From Xanthoparmelia taractica (taxonomy: Eukaryota; Ascomycota; Lecanoromycetes; Lecanorales; Parmeliaceae): a DNA stretch of 64,000 nucleotides. Numbering within the stretch: the first letter of the stretch is position 1; every line of letters begins with the position of its first letter. The translations under genes and the position numbers were made by a program. This document shows, one piece after another, positions 22,594 to 33,387 of this stretch. The stretch covers positions 1-64,000 of the forward strand of contig JANQBS010000095.1 in assembly GCA_033085395.1 (NCBI GenBank). The letters run 5' to 3'. The notes under the pieces are model-generated. The model did no database searches. It saw nothing but the letters and a program-made list of their open reading frames with translations, and was not told where the DNA came from.

Positions 22594-23237
22594 CTAGACC
22601 TGGGACATTGCGGGCCCACCTCTTCGAATACCACGCATCCCCGTCGTCGCGCCACCACCTCTTGCCGATAGGGCCGAGAACACTAGGCTCCCCAGGAAGG
22701 AGGCAAAGCCGAACCAAAGGAAGGCAGTCACCGCTTGCGCTTCTTGACATCTCTTTGTGTCATTGTTTGATCCTCGAGTGACCCTGTTGGTTGTGATGTA
22801 GGCCTAAAGTCGGCAGTCAGCCCTTGTTGCGACACGCTCCTCTGCTCTTTGCGCCTGATGCTTACATGGTTGTGGCAGCTGTGCACGTTGAGGTAGGCGG
22901 CAAGCGCGATACCACCGACGAGGAAGAAGAGGGTATTGAGTGCATCCGCTGCGAGCATGAAGAATGGCGAAATAGCAAAGGCTTCGCTGATTGTTCCGGC
23001 AATGAGGTAGAAGAGCGACAACATTCCGAAGACGGAAACAAACATGACATAGTTGACGATTGAGGGATTGTTCCCGGTCGCGTCGGCAATCATGTTTCCG
23101 ACAAGGGCCATTATGAGGAGAGTCCAGAAGAACTATTGGAGAGGAATTCAGTCAGTGCCTGGGTCATAGTGCGATGGCGGTTACAGTTTTGCACTCACCT
23201 GAAGTCCTCGCAGGGCCAGATTCGGTATCGACGCCAT
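22594..23237 (-). CDS. nce102: MARVEL-domain eisosome/MCC protein Nce102
   Basis: Three exons (23237-23199, 23132-22866, 22803-22594) give 171 aa, the normal family length. Exon 1 encodes MASIPNLALRGLQ. Exon 2 holds three of the four membrane spans (FFWTLLIMALVGNMIAD; NYVMFVSVFGMLSLFYLIAG; ALNTLFFLVGGIALAAYL) and the conserved HSCHNH. Exon 3 has the RCQEAQAVTAFLWFGFAS motif that opens the fourth span, and a Gly/Arg tail. Nce102 organises the furrow-like MCC/eisosome domains of the plasma membrane and senses sphingolipids; it was first described in non-classical export. An unspliced read-through of intron 2 replaces span 4 with a charged tail, so the splice (CAT|gtaagc...tttag|GCC) is needed. 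Confidence 0.94.
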
Positions 23238-23819
23238 TGCGGGAATTGTAGACGTATATCGCTGGCGACGAAAAGAGTTCCAACTGAAGGCAACTTTGAA
23301 GGAAGTACTGGAGATGTAGAGGTTGGTGGGAGGCGTTGGAAATATATGCGCTTGGTTGAAGGTATTATGAATCTATTGTCAGCGCCCGGAAGCTCGAGGA
23401 TTTGACTCAGATGATGACGGAAGACGCTTATTATTCGCCTTACGTCAGCGGCGATCTTTGCCGGAGACTTTCACTTCTTGGTTATTGAGCCTTGGCGAAG
23501 ATCATCCGGAGTCCGGATATAATCGGACATAAGAAACGGGCAAAGGTACCTCACACGTGATATAGGAGAAACCCCCGTAATAGATATGATACAACAGCTA
23601 GACCTTCTTCACGGCTATGGCACCATTCTTTAAGAATTCTTAAACTGACTACTTTATCCTATCTACAAATCTATTGCCCATGTCCTCTCGGTCCGTCTAG
23701 GCCATTCCGCATTGAGCAAGGATCAACTCCTTTTAATCCTCTGCTGGCACCTCTGTCCGGTGCGCTTTCCACTTGGCCGCATCGTCTAAAAACGCGGTTC
23801 CCGAGAGCTCATCCCTTCC
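23238..23819. promoter_or_regulatory. Upstream region of nce102
   Basis: About 580 bases between the nce102 start and the end of the MFS gene. No named site is recognised. Confidence 0.35.
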
Positions 23820-25596
23820 TTACCGCCGGCTCCACCACAAGCGTCCGAATCCTCTCTCCTGCAGCTCACGTTTGGCCGCTCCGTCCATCATGACTCCCTC
23901 GCTCTCATTCGTTGAACTACGGCTGCTGAAATGTTTGGCCTTGGGTCCGTTCCCGACGAATTTGAGCAGCAACGTCATGACGAACGCGCTCAAGATAGAC
24001 AAGCACAGAATGCCAACCATGACCAGTGTGCTCTTGCGGTACTGCTTCCTACTGCGCTTGCTGTCTGCTGGCCACCCGGTAAAGAGGGCGTAGGTGGTCA
24101 GGATTGAGCCCAGATTGCCCAGTCCAGATACCAGTGCCGAAGCAGCTGCGACGCCAACTTCGCCGTGGCGAGGCTGGAAAATCTCGTTGGTCCAAGTCAT
24201 GGTGATGGGGACTGTGGGGCCGAGTCCGAAACCAACCATTAGCAGACCGCCATACCGTGGCCAGGGATTCGTTTCGCTACCTCCGTAGGTGGTTAGGAGG
24301 AGACCTGCGATCTGTATGCAGACCGGTACGCTGAAGAATAGCGCACGGTGGTGATGGAAGCGATCCGAGAAAGGGGTGACAAGAAGGATCGCGATGAGAT
24401 CCATCTATGTGGGATCAGCAGGTTCTTTCACATCTCAGTATGGAGATAACTTACAACCCAGATTGGGGCAGTCAACAAACTAAGGTCGATGCTAGTGAGT
24501 TTGGAATTCGTGGATTGGATGATAACCGTGGCATAGTTCTGTACCCCTATACCAACCCCAACCACACCAAAGTACATAAGCAGAAGCGGCCATACCCGCC
24601 AGTCGGTCACTACATGCCAAAGATCTTTGACACCCCAGCGAGATCTGTGATAAACACGCGTCAGGTCTCGGTAGTGGATCAAGGCATCCTCGCCCGTCAA
24701 AGCAGGCTTGCTTTGTGGGACCCATTTGTGCCAGCCGCTCCGGTTTGGAACTTCCCCTGGTGGTAAGGGTCGGTCAGGAAGCCACCACAGCAGGCTGAAG
24801 CCTACAAGGATCCCCACAAGGCCGTAAAGCAGAAACATCCATTGGAAGCCTACAAGACCTCCCAGACCATCCATCTTCTGGAAGCCAGCCGACACCAGGC
24901 CAACTACGGCGGCCGAGACCTGTGCGGCAGTAAAGTACTGACCGATCCGCTTACCAGTGCGTGATGGAGGGTAGAAGAGGGTCAAATAATAGGCCATGCC
25001 GGGCCACATCCCCGCAATGACGATACCGAGGAGCAAGCGCAAAAGATACAAGCTCCAAGCCGCCTTCATGGCAGCCATGCAGCTCCCAATGACGCCGACA
25101 CCAATCACGATCCGGCTCATCCAGACACGAGGGCTCAGTCTCGTCATGATGAGATTGGACGGCAAGTCGAAAACGACGTAGCAGACGTAGAAGAGCGCGA
25201 GGCCGGTGGAGACCTGCTTGGGCGTCAAGTGCAGCACCTCTTTCAGAGAATGATGCTGGGCCTCGTTCATGGTCTGCGACAGCCCGACGTTGGATCTGAT
25301 GGCCGAGCAAAGGAAGTAGAGCACCCAGAATGCTGGGGGCGGTCAGTCATGTATTGGGCGAAGAGGGAACCAATCGATACATACCCGGGATGATGCGTCG
25401 ATCGAGCTTCCTGATCAAAAAATTTACAAAAGATTAATTGAGGTTTTTTTTTCTTCCAGACATCTGCCTTGGCAAAGCCCACTCACCTGTACACCCTCTC
25501 TATCCTTTCTATATCAGTCGTCTCGACCCCGGCCTCGGGATCATCCCCACCCATGACCGACGCGAGCTGGCCGGATGCAGGAGCTTTGTCTTCCAT
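23820..25596 (-). CDS. MFS permease of the DAL5/TNA1 anion:cation symporter family
   Basis: Four exons (25596-25487, 25410-25385, 25332-24455, 24404-23820) give 532 aa. Exon 1 is a cytosolic acidic leader (MEDKAPASGQLAS). The 26-nt exon 2 completes RKLDRRIIP, the motif before span 1 in this family. About twelve spans follow. Signatures include LFYVCYVVFDLPSNLIMTR, GMWPGMAYYLTLFYP and WTNEIFQPRHGEVGVAAA, typical of fungal allantoate, nicotinate and related organic-anion permeases. It acts at the plasma membrane; the substrate is not readable from sequence. The tail ends ERGFGRLWWSRR. There is no metabolic gene next to it that would indicate a substrate. Confidence 0.9.
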
Positions 25597-26639
25597 GTTC
25601 TTGAACTCTCAGCTACCGAGTCTTCAAGGTACCTTACTTCTAGATATCTTTCTTTGCCAAGAAGAGAAAAAAAAAAGAACAGAGTTTTCGCTAATTCCCG
25701 CAGCAGTCGACCGTGGACCGAATTTAATCGCACAATCTCTACTTTAATTTCAAGATACAGAAGAAGAGCAAACAAGGCAAAAGCACAAAGTAAAGGGAGA
25801 GAGATGAAAAAAAGAAAAAGCCAATGCGACTTAACTGCCCCGCTTCCCTCGGTCGCTGTTGAAATCAAATCAGTACAAGTACATATGCACGTGCGAGAGC
25901 TAGAGCTAGAGCTACGACTAGAACTTTGGTATTATACCATACCGATACCGGAGCCCTTTCCTGAAAAGAAGAAAAGAAAAGAAAAACCGTTGAGCTGCGG
26001 GGTAGCTACCTTACTTACTTCGTACCTCGAAAGAAAAGAAAAAAAGAGAAAAAAGAAAAAAAAGAGCAAATCTGATTGGTTCAAATACTCTAGATCCAAG
26101 GTGAGCGGAATAAGTAGTAGACAGGGCAAGTGTAGCCGGGAGATGACTTCCATTCCATCTTCCCTTGGCTGCCATTCACTGGGTACTTTGTAAGACATGG
26201 CAACAGATTCAAGCCATACCAACCCATCCCTATCCCCACAATACTCATTCATCGCATTACACACATCGATACCGCTCGCCTCCATCGTCCATACATTGTA
26301 ACGAGCCCTCATCATCTCTCCTACTAATCCTCGCCATCGCTAGCGCCAGCGCCAGTACCAGACAGAACGAGACGGGCGCAATGGGGCTCCAAATGCAGTG
26401 TCTTTGGCATTCCGCGGCAGAGGCATAGCGCAGAAGTAATCATTCTGTGGATCACCCGGTCCGCAGTCTGAAGCCGCGCCGCAGTACCGGCCGCACGTAG
26501 TGAAGCTGTGCGAGAATGTCGCCCGTGGTGGTGATGGATCCGGCTCCGCGACAATGAGCATAGCGTTTGAAGGAGGAGTCCGTGGAATCGTCGGGCCTAG
26601 GATATCCGTAGGCCAGGTCGCGGGATAGAATTACTTCCC
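25597..26639. other. Gene-free stretch
   Basis: Contains purine-rich runs and A-rich tracts. A minus-strand frame at 26340-26561 carries a short Cys-containing stretch (CGRYCGAASDCGPGDP) that could be the remnant of a secreted protein, but no complete gene can be built. Confidence 0.45.
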
Positions 26640-27021
26640 GTTGGGGCCGCAGGTCCCTGCGGGTGGAATTGGCGGGAGGCGGGTTTTTGGGGCTTTGGGG
26701 GGGGCAACAGGATCTGCAATCCGAGCTGTTGAGAGTCGGTGGCGCCGATGGAGCCGTCGCCGTGCTGGGCGAAGGCTTGGCCGATGACGATGTTTCAGAT
26801 CACGGAATTGAGAGTGTCGGCTGGGGGGCCGTTCTCCTGCTTGATACCGCTGCAGGCACGCGTTGGCCAGCAATACGTGCGAATTGCGGCGGTGAAGAAG
26901 AAGTTGGGACCGATGAACGTCCATTCATGCCGCGAAGTGAGTTCGGTGGAGAAGAAGACTACTTGGAGATATCGCCATTAGGGAGATTCGAGCTATGGCT
27001 GTATTCTCCGGCATTTGCACC
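26640..27021 (-). pseudogene. Probable decayed protein-coding gene, unidentified
   Basis: Protein-like sequence is split between frames. One frame reads GANAGEYSHSSNLPNGDISK, then stops at TAG. The frame one base away continues smoothly (VVFFSTELTSRHEWTFIGPN, FFFTAAIRTYCWPTRAC), hits an in-frame TGA after NSVI, and resumes as NIVIGQAFAQHGDGSIGATD. One lost base and one CGA-to-TGA change would account for both breaks. Such C-to-T changes are common in fungal genomes with repeat-induced mutation. No family is recognised. An alternative is an intron pattern I have misread, so this is a tentative call. Confidence 0.33.
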
Positions 27022-27373
27022 ACTGGACCGATGTAATGGTTAGCAAGGGAGATGGGAAGTCGTGTGGGTATGAGGGGAGACAACATGTTACCGCCAGAAA
27101 ACTGCACGGCGCACAGCTCCTGCAAGGTGCTGAACTTAAGTCGGAAACCTGGTAAGGCGCAGGGAACGGTCACGAGGCGTTCTCAATGCCAAAATCGGGC
27201 TTATAAACCCAGGAGATAGGAGGAGAAGCCGGTCGATGTCCCTCATACATCGGGCCTTAGCTGGCCCGATCTGCTCTCGCGCCGACTCTTTTCCTTGCTG
27301 ACTTCGCAAGCATCTTCACCCGCTTATAACCTCGACATTACCGCTTCTTGAACCAATACGCCCAGTCCTTCTC
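27022..27373. other. Gene-free stretch
   Basis: Possible upstream remnant of the decayed frame (CAVQFSGG at about 27080-27110 minus), otherwise nothing recognised. Confidence 0.4.
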
Positions 27374-30300
27374 TTAAGCATGCACTGACGCAACCTCTTC
27401 CATCAACTGAGGCTGCTCTTCGGCCTCTTGATAGAACTCCACTTGCTCTTGATAATATGTCATCTCCTCGGCATAGTACCCTTGATCATCAGGCTCTTCA
27501 CACTCAGGTTGCTCCTCGTATTCAGATTCCTGCTGCTGCCACTGATGTGGAGAAGGCGTATCATTCGTTATGACATAGTGATTGTGCACTGCACCAACCT
27601 TGATCAGCAAAGACATTATCCAACTCCTTGGTAACCAACTCACCAATTTGCGGAGCTGAATGCATCCCCTGTGTCTTGCCTTGCGGGTCTTTCATCGCCG
27701 TGGCAGAAAGCTTTACGGCTCCGGAAGCAACGTTCGACAAGTACCTCGCGCCAGGTATGAATTTGCCCACCTTGCCGGCGACGTCAATGCTTTGGCTCAC
27801 TAAGCCCATATTCTTCTGGATCTTTTGACTTTTCAGGACGCGTGCTTGTTGCTTCTTGAAGTCTTCACGCATTTTGCGATCGCCCATTGAAGCCACGTGC
27901 TCTTCGGACCCGGTGTGTAAGATGCTGTTGTGCAGCATGTCAGCTCGGTATTGTACAAGGACTTAGCGAAGTTGGCACTGAGGGATTCTTACGATATTTC
28001 ATCAAGCCACCATTTGAAAGGGCTCCCTGCTTTGAAGAAGACAGAATCATAAGATCCACGGATGTGAACCTCCAGTAAACGACCAGGCTCTACCCTCACT
28101 AACCGACCTAGTGTTACAGTCTGCGGATCTTCTTCTTCCGTGAAAGTAACTTCATGTTCCCTACAATGTTCCGGAAGATAGCGACTGTGTGCTGGATCCT
28201 CTTTGGCCGGGGAATCAAGCTTTTCGACCGTTTGGGCGCCTACAAGAATGGATCCCAGTTTGACCGCTTTTGCTTTCTTGACTATCATGGCATTGTAATG
28301 GCCAATAGTGGAGCTTCTTATTGCTTCGCCGCATTTGAGTGTCCGAAAATCAATTGAGACTTTATAATCGCCAGGTGGAGCGTACATTGTAAAGCGAGTG
28401 GTCAATTGGCCACCAGTAGGAGGGACAAACGCGCGGTCAGAACTTATCCAAGAACGCCCATAATCGGCTTCAAGACCAGACTCCAGGGTGGTCATTGCTA
28501 GGGAAATTTTCGAAAAAGATGCGAAAGGAAGTATGTGACCTTGGATCCAGGCTTGGAGTTTGTGATCAGCTTCATGCGGGTCTCCAGAGCTGTGAATTGT
28601 TTCTCTAATGCAACGTGCGCAGAGCGGTCGGTGGTCACAGTCCTTGCAGAAATACAGAGCTGCTGGCTTGATAACGGGGTTGAAAACTCGCCGCGCTTCA
28701 CATGTGTCACACATAGGTCTGGGTCTGCTATTCAAGGGCAAGTCTTTGAAGTCCATGTCAACGCAATTGTCTCCCTTTTTCGTTGATCGCAGTGAAGGCG
28801 CCGGTATGACGGTTCTTCGTGACTTTGCTGGCATAGGACAAGACGACTTCGGCATTTCAATAATGTCTGGTTTGATGACTTCCACTTCAACAGCCGAGGT
28901 CTCAGGATCGTCGTGAGGCAGGATAAGGAGATGTGGCTTGGCATGGACCTTCTCGGCGTCCGGACGTAGCGTATTACTTGACTTTGGTCGTGGGGGCAGG
29001 GATGGTGATAATGGAGGTACGCTGGCATGGACCTTTTCGGCGTCTGCACGTAGCCAGCTAGTTGACTTTGGCCGTGGGGGTAGGCGTGGTGATAGTGGTG
29101 GAGGTACGCTGGATTTCGGGATGCTCTCATCAGGAACTAGAGCGACGTGGTCCAGAGTCATTGTAGGGACCGTGATGGCCCTTTCAGAAAGTTCTGGACG
29201 ATGTAATGCATGAACAGATGAGACTGCAGTCTGATTCTCGTCATCAGCGGCGACAGAAACGACGAACGCTGGGGGAGCGGGCTCGACATTTGCCTGTAGC
29301 TTCGGCGAAGTATCAAGCGTACTCTTTGATGGCTTGACAGGTTTGCGTCGAAGCTGGTTATCTGTCGCAGGCTTGCTCTCCACGTCGAACCACGCACATT
29401 TGAGAGCATCTTCCGCAGGTAGACGACGATCCGGATCGGGTTCGAGCAACTTCGAGATAAGCCATATGCTCTCATTGCTAGCTTCAATTCTCTCCAGTGG
29501 CTGGCGGGGGAAGACCTTGTGCTTAATGTAACGCTTGAGAGAATTGTCTTCCTCCTCGAAGGGGCACTTGTGGACAAAGAGCTCATATATCAGGCAGCCA
29601 AAAGACCACATATCCACAGCTGCAGTGAAATCGGAGCTTTCTCGGTTGTTCGATGGATCGGCGTATTCAGGTGCCATGTACTTGGTTGTCCCGCATATAG
29701 TATATGGAGCAGAGACGGATGCGCTAATACGCTTGGAAAATCCGAAGTCACCAATTTTAACCTTCCATGCTGGTTGTAGGGTAGCGACGAAGACGTTCTG
29801 TGATCATTAAGGGGTAAGTAAACAAGTCTAGAGTGAAAGGTGTGCATTCGTCACCAACCTGTGGTTTGAGATCGCGATGAATGATACCCAGGGCATGCAT
29901 CTTTTCCAGGCCCAGAGCAATCTGGTGGGAAATTGTCCTAATCTCGTTTTCATCTCGAATAGATTCTCTGTATCTTGATAGATCGCCGGCCTCGAAATAT
30001 TCCATGGGCAGATAGATGAACTTGTCATCTTCCCACCAGCCAAAGATATTGACGAATAGCTCGGGGAACTGGCCGCATCAGATAGGGTGTCTTCCACGAA
30101 AGGGTGACTGATTGGGTACCTTTGACAGAACAATCAGATTTTCAATCTCCTGTTGCCATAGCACGCTGCATTCTTGGGCGATAGCTTTGCTGATAGTCTT
30201 TACGGCCCGCAATTTGGGGGCAGCCTCGCAATCGGACTCGGAAGATTCCAAGTGGACGGCGCCGAAGCTTCCACCGCCCAACCGACCTGCGCTTCCGCTC

Positions 30301-30434
30301 TTTTTCTTGTACAGGACTGAAGTAGCCTCGGCAGCTCCGGTTTGCTGAGGGATAAGAGTGTGCACCAATTTGTCTGGAGGTAGATTCAGGGTCTGGAGCC
30401 GATAGCGCTCGAGAACGCCCGAAAGGCTTGACAT
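27374..30434 (-). CDS. Ser/Thr protein kinase with ZZ-type zinc finger and Gln/Glu/Tyr-rich tail
   Basis: Five exons (30434-30120, 30068-29859, 29797-27993, 27924-27644, 27588-27374) give 941 aa. The kinase domain (about 45-315) is complete: LGGGSFGAVHLE, AVKTI, HRDLKPQ, IGDFGFSKRI, YMAPEYADP and VDMWSFGCLIYELF. A Pro/Ser/Lys linker repeats PRPKSSNTLRPDAEKVHA-like units. A ZZ-like finger lies at about 535-585 (CDTCEARR; CKDCDHRPLCARC; HEADH), then a beta-rich region to FKWWLDEIS. The last third has a helical segment (GKFIPGARYLSNVASGAVKL) and an acidic tail rich in Gln, Glu and Tyr. A 42-base in-frame segment after LQAWIQ (28497-28538) has intron-like ends and may be removed, giving 927 aa. 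The start at 30434 is the first in-frame ATG. The gene is divergent from a HeLo/pseudokinase gene. Confidence 0.82.
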
Positions 30435-31669
30435 TTTGCACTTCGATTGGCAGTAGCAATTCGTCTGTGGACTAGCCTGGTCCAAGGCGATAAGACGTGT
30501 CGAGGAAAGATGGAGTCGACGAGTGATGGAAGTACAGGTGTTCCGGCAGCTGAAGGAATCAGACTAGGACTGTTGTGGCTAGGCTGGCTGAATGTCTGCT
30601 CAAATGAAAACAAGGAAAAAAAGCCATCCTGGTGATTCCGTGATCATAGACAAGTAACCATATCTACACCAACATATCTACTTCGTAAGTATAAGTTCAT
30701 GATCTTGGCAGTCGCAGCCCTACCACTGGCTGAAGTTTTGAAGGGTACCAACGCGTGAAGACCGCATCTCGATGTACCTTAGATAGTGCACGTCGGTGGT
30801 AGTCGGGGCTTAATTATCACCCTCGACCCTTTCTGGTACACTCTGGTACACCGTCACATTATCTGCAACGCAGGCTACAAATCCTTGATGGCATGAATTC
30901 TTTGATAGAATACATGACGCGAAGGACGAACTGAGATAAACACTCCTTTGTAGACCAATATCCAATAGTCGTGTCGAGATTTGTCTTTCGCTGTCCATTT
31001 ATTACCGCGCTCTAGACTTATCATTATTGCAAAGCGTATAGAAGTAAGACTGTGCATAATGATTAGCTACTATGCTTAAGGACTCGCTCTCCCCTGCGGC
31101 GTGGCTTTAGTGTCGGATTGACTGGTGGGGTAGCTGCCAGATCAGGCCTTTTCAAGCCTACCTTAGCTAGCTGCATAAGCCCCCTAACCTCCACCTTCCA
31201 ACCCCGTGTTCCCCCCCAAAGGCGGGCCTCGAAGAAGTAGCGGATCTTCTCAGGTTAGCCTCCTTAGCCCTGGTAGAACCTTTGTAAATGGTACTAGCGT
31301 ATGTGTATGTAGTATTTCTTGAGGCCTTGTGCGGTACTTTAGGGAGCTTTCGAAGGGTCAATGCCTTCTGGGTAGGGTTTGATGTCGCGACAGTCCTTCT
31401 GTCGGAAGCTACAGGCCAAAGAAACGAACTGTCGCGATATCCTCTATCGAAATAGGAACGTATTCGTATGAAAAGCTAGGCGGTTGACTGCTTTGAAAGT
31501 ATGCTATGGTAGACAGCGTGATTACGTATGTAATTACATGTAATTACATGGAAGGCTTGTATTTAAACGACCCCTGGAGCTTGCAGGATTATAGCGTCTG
31601 ACACACTTATCTGGCGCAAGACACGGTTGCTACCCTCTCTTGCTCTCTTCTAGACGGGGAGCCCACGAA
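30435..31669. promoter_or_regulatory. Intergenic region between divergent kinase and HeLo-pseudokinase genes
   Basis: About 1.2 kb carrying both upstream regions. A short palindromic run of ATTACATGTAATTACATG type lies near 31530-31550. No named motif is assigned. Confidence 0.4.
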
Positions 31670-33387
31670 ATGGAAGCAGCTGGCTTCATCCTTGCTGTTG
31701 CTAGTACGATAGAACTATGTGTCAAGTACTCACCCATATCTTAACATTATGCTGTCAAATCGGCTGATCCGCCGTCAGATATGGCAACAAGCTCTCCGAA
31801 ATATATCACACGTACCAGAGCGCAGAAGTAGGCGTCGCGGAAAGCATTTTAACCCTCCAAAACTGCAGGCTGAAAATCGAAGCCCAAGCCACCGTCCTGC
31901 GTGATATCTGGCCATGTCTACCGGAAGAAATGCAGAACTACTATAACAGCGCCAACGCCGTGGTAGATGCTAAGCTAACCAAAGCGATCAAGATATTGGA
32001 TGGAACGATAGGGCAGCGCAGCTCTCATCCGACGATTGCGGATGTTACGGTCAAAGGAGGTAGACTACACCGTGGAGCTTTCGCGACAACGCTGAAAGCC
32101 TCGTTGGACCACACGATCAGTGACCTGGAGAAGTGGCAAAGGGACATGCTGGACCCGTCTTGTTACCTGCTTGGCCTGGTCTTGGGAAAACGCGTGAACG
32201 AGCTTGCCAGCCAACGTGTCACTGAGTCCCAGGATCCAGTGAACGTCATCAGTTCGTTGCGAAAACTTATCCGAGCTAATGAGGAGCAAGCAAACGATGA
32301 TGCGGGCAAAGCATTTCTCCCAGCTGAAGACTTCGAGCTGTTGGACTCCCAGATCGAGTTTTCCGACTCTAGACTTGCTCTCGACAAGCGGTCTCGGAGT
32401 CCCGTACTGCTTGATGCCGTAAGAAAGCCCATTCTATATGGCAGCGAGACAGCGACGGATGATGTACACGCATTAGCAAGGAAGCTTTCAACGCTCGATT
32501 CCGAAACATTTGGTTTTTTACACTGTCTCGGAGCATTGCACAATGCCCAGAGCTTCGACTTCGCATTCGCATTCGCATTTCCTAGAGGATATGATGATCC
32601 CACAACCCTCCGCCGCCTTTTAGTCGACGCAGACCCAAGCTACCCCCTCAACGCGCGTTTCAATCTAGCTCGAATGATAGCCCGATCCATCACATTCATG
32701 CACATCAGCCGGTTAGTACACAAAAACGTACGGCCAGAGAACATCATTTGCTTCCCCACACAGGACGGATACCACGACAGTCCGTACCTTATAGGTCTAG
32801 AGCGGTTCCGACGCATTGACGCGTCTTCAATGAGATCGAGTGATAATCTCTGGCAACGGGACATCTACCGCCACCCAAGTCGGCAGGGAACGCGGCCGGA
32901 AAGAGATTATATCATGCAGCATGATATCTATAGTCTTGGGGTGTGCTTGCTGGAGATTGGGCTTTGGAAGTCATTCCTAAACTGGGAGGCAGACTCCGGA
33001 ATAATGTCTGCTAATGAGACATTCATTTCGCGAAGCGACCTCGCCATCAAAGATCCCCGCAAAAAGTCCTTTGGGATCAAGAGGCGTTTCACGCAAACGG
33101 CGCGAGATCACTTACCGGGACTGGTGGGTCAAAGGTATACGGATGTTGTAGTGACGTGTTTGACATGCCTTGATCCGGGCAACGTGGATTTTGGCGATGA
33201 GAGCGGGCTTGATGAAGATGATGTCACCCTTGTCGGTGTACGATACCTTGAAAAGGTCGGTGAGACCCAAAAGATCTTTCTTTGCGGACAAAACCTGACG
33301 TGCACAGATCTTAGCGCAGCTTGTAGAGATATCTGTGTGAATACAACAATTACTGCATTTTTGGAGACTCGAATGTTCCCAACCTAA
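31670..33387 (+). CDS. HeLo-like domain protein with C-terminal pseudokinase
   Basis: Two exons (31670-31725 and 31779-33387; 53-nt intron) give 554 aa. The N-terminus, MEAAGFILAVASTIELCVKYG, followed by a helical region (SEIYHTYQSAEVGVAESILT), is typical of fungal HeLo-like domains. These form membrane-active helical bundles in HET-S and related cell-death effectors. Residues about 230-545 have a kinase fold, but the catalytic loop reads HKNVRPEN near residue 332 (Asp of HRD lost) and the DFG position reads IGLERF. No glycine loop is visible, so it is a pseudokinase. A short TTCGCA repeat near 32560 encodes FAFAFAF. Fungal HeLo-pseudokinase proteins parallel MLKL, the effector of necroptosis. 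The unspliced frame lacks the first 80 residues, so the first exon matters. Confidence 0.82.
32560..32580 (+). repeat. Coding TTCGCA hexamer repeat
   Basis: Three to four copies of a six-base unit inside the HeLo-pseudokinase gene, giving alternating Phe-Ala; it keeps the reading frame. Confidence 0.8.

Noticed and set aside
27644..27700. RHIM-like amyloid core (PQIG) in the ZZ kinase
   Set aside because: The motif lacks the first Ile/Val, and the Gly is lost when the intron is removed.
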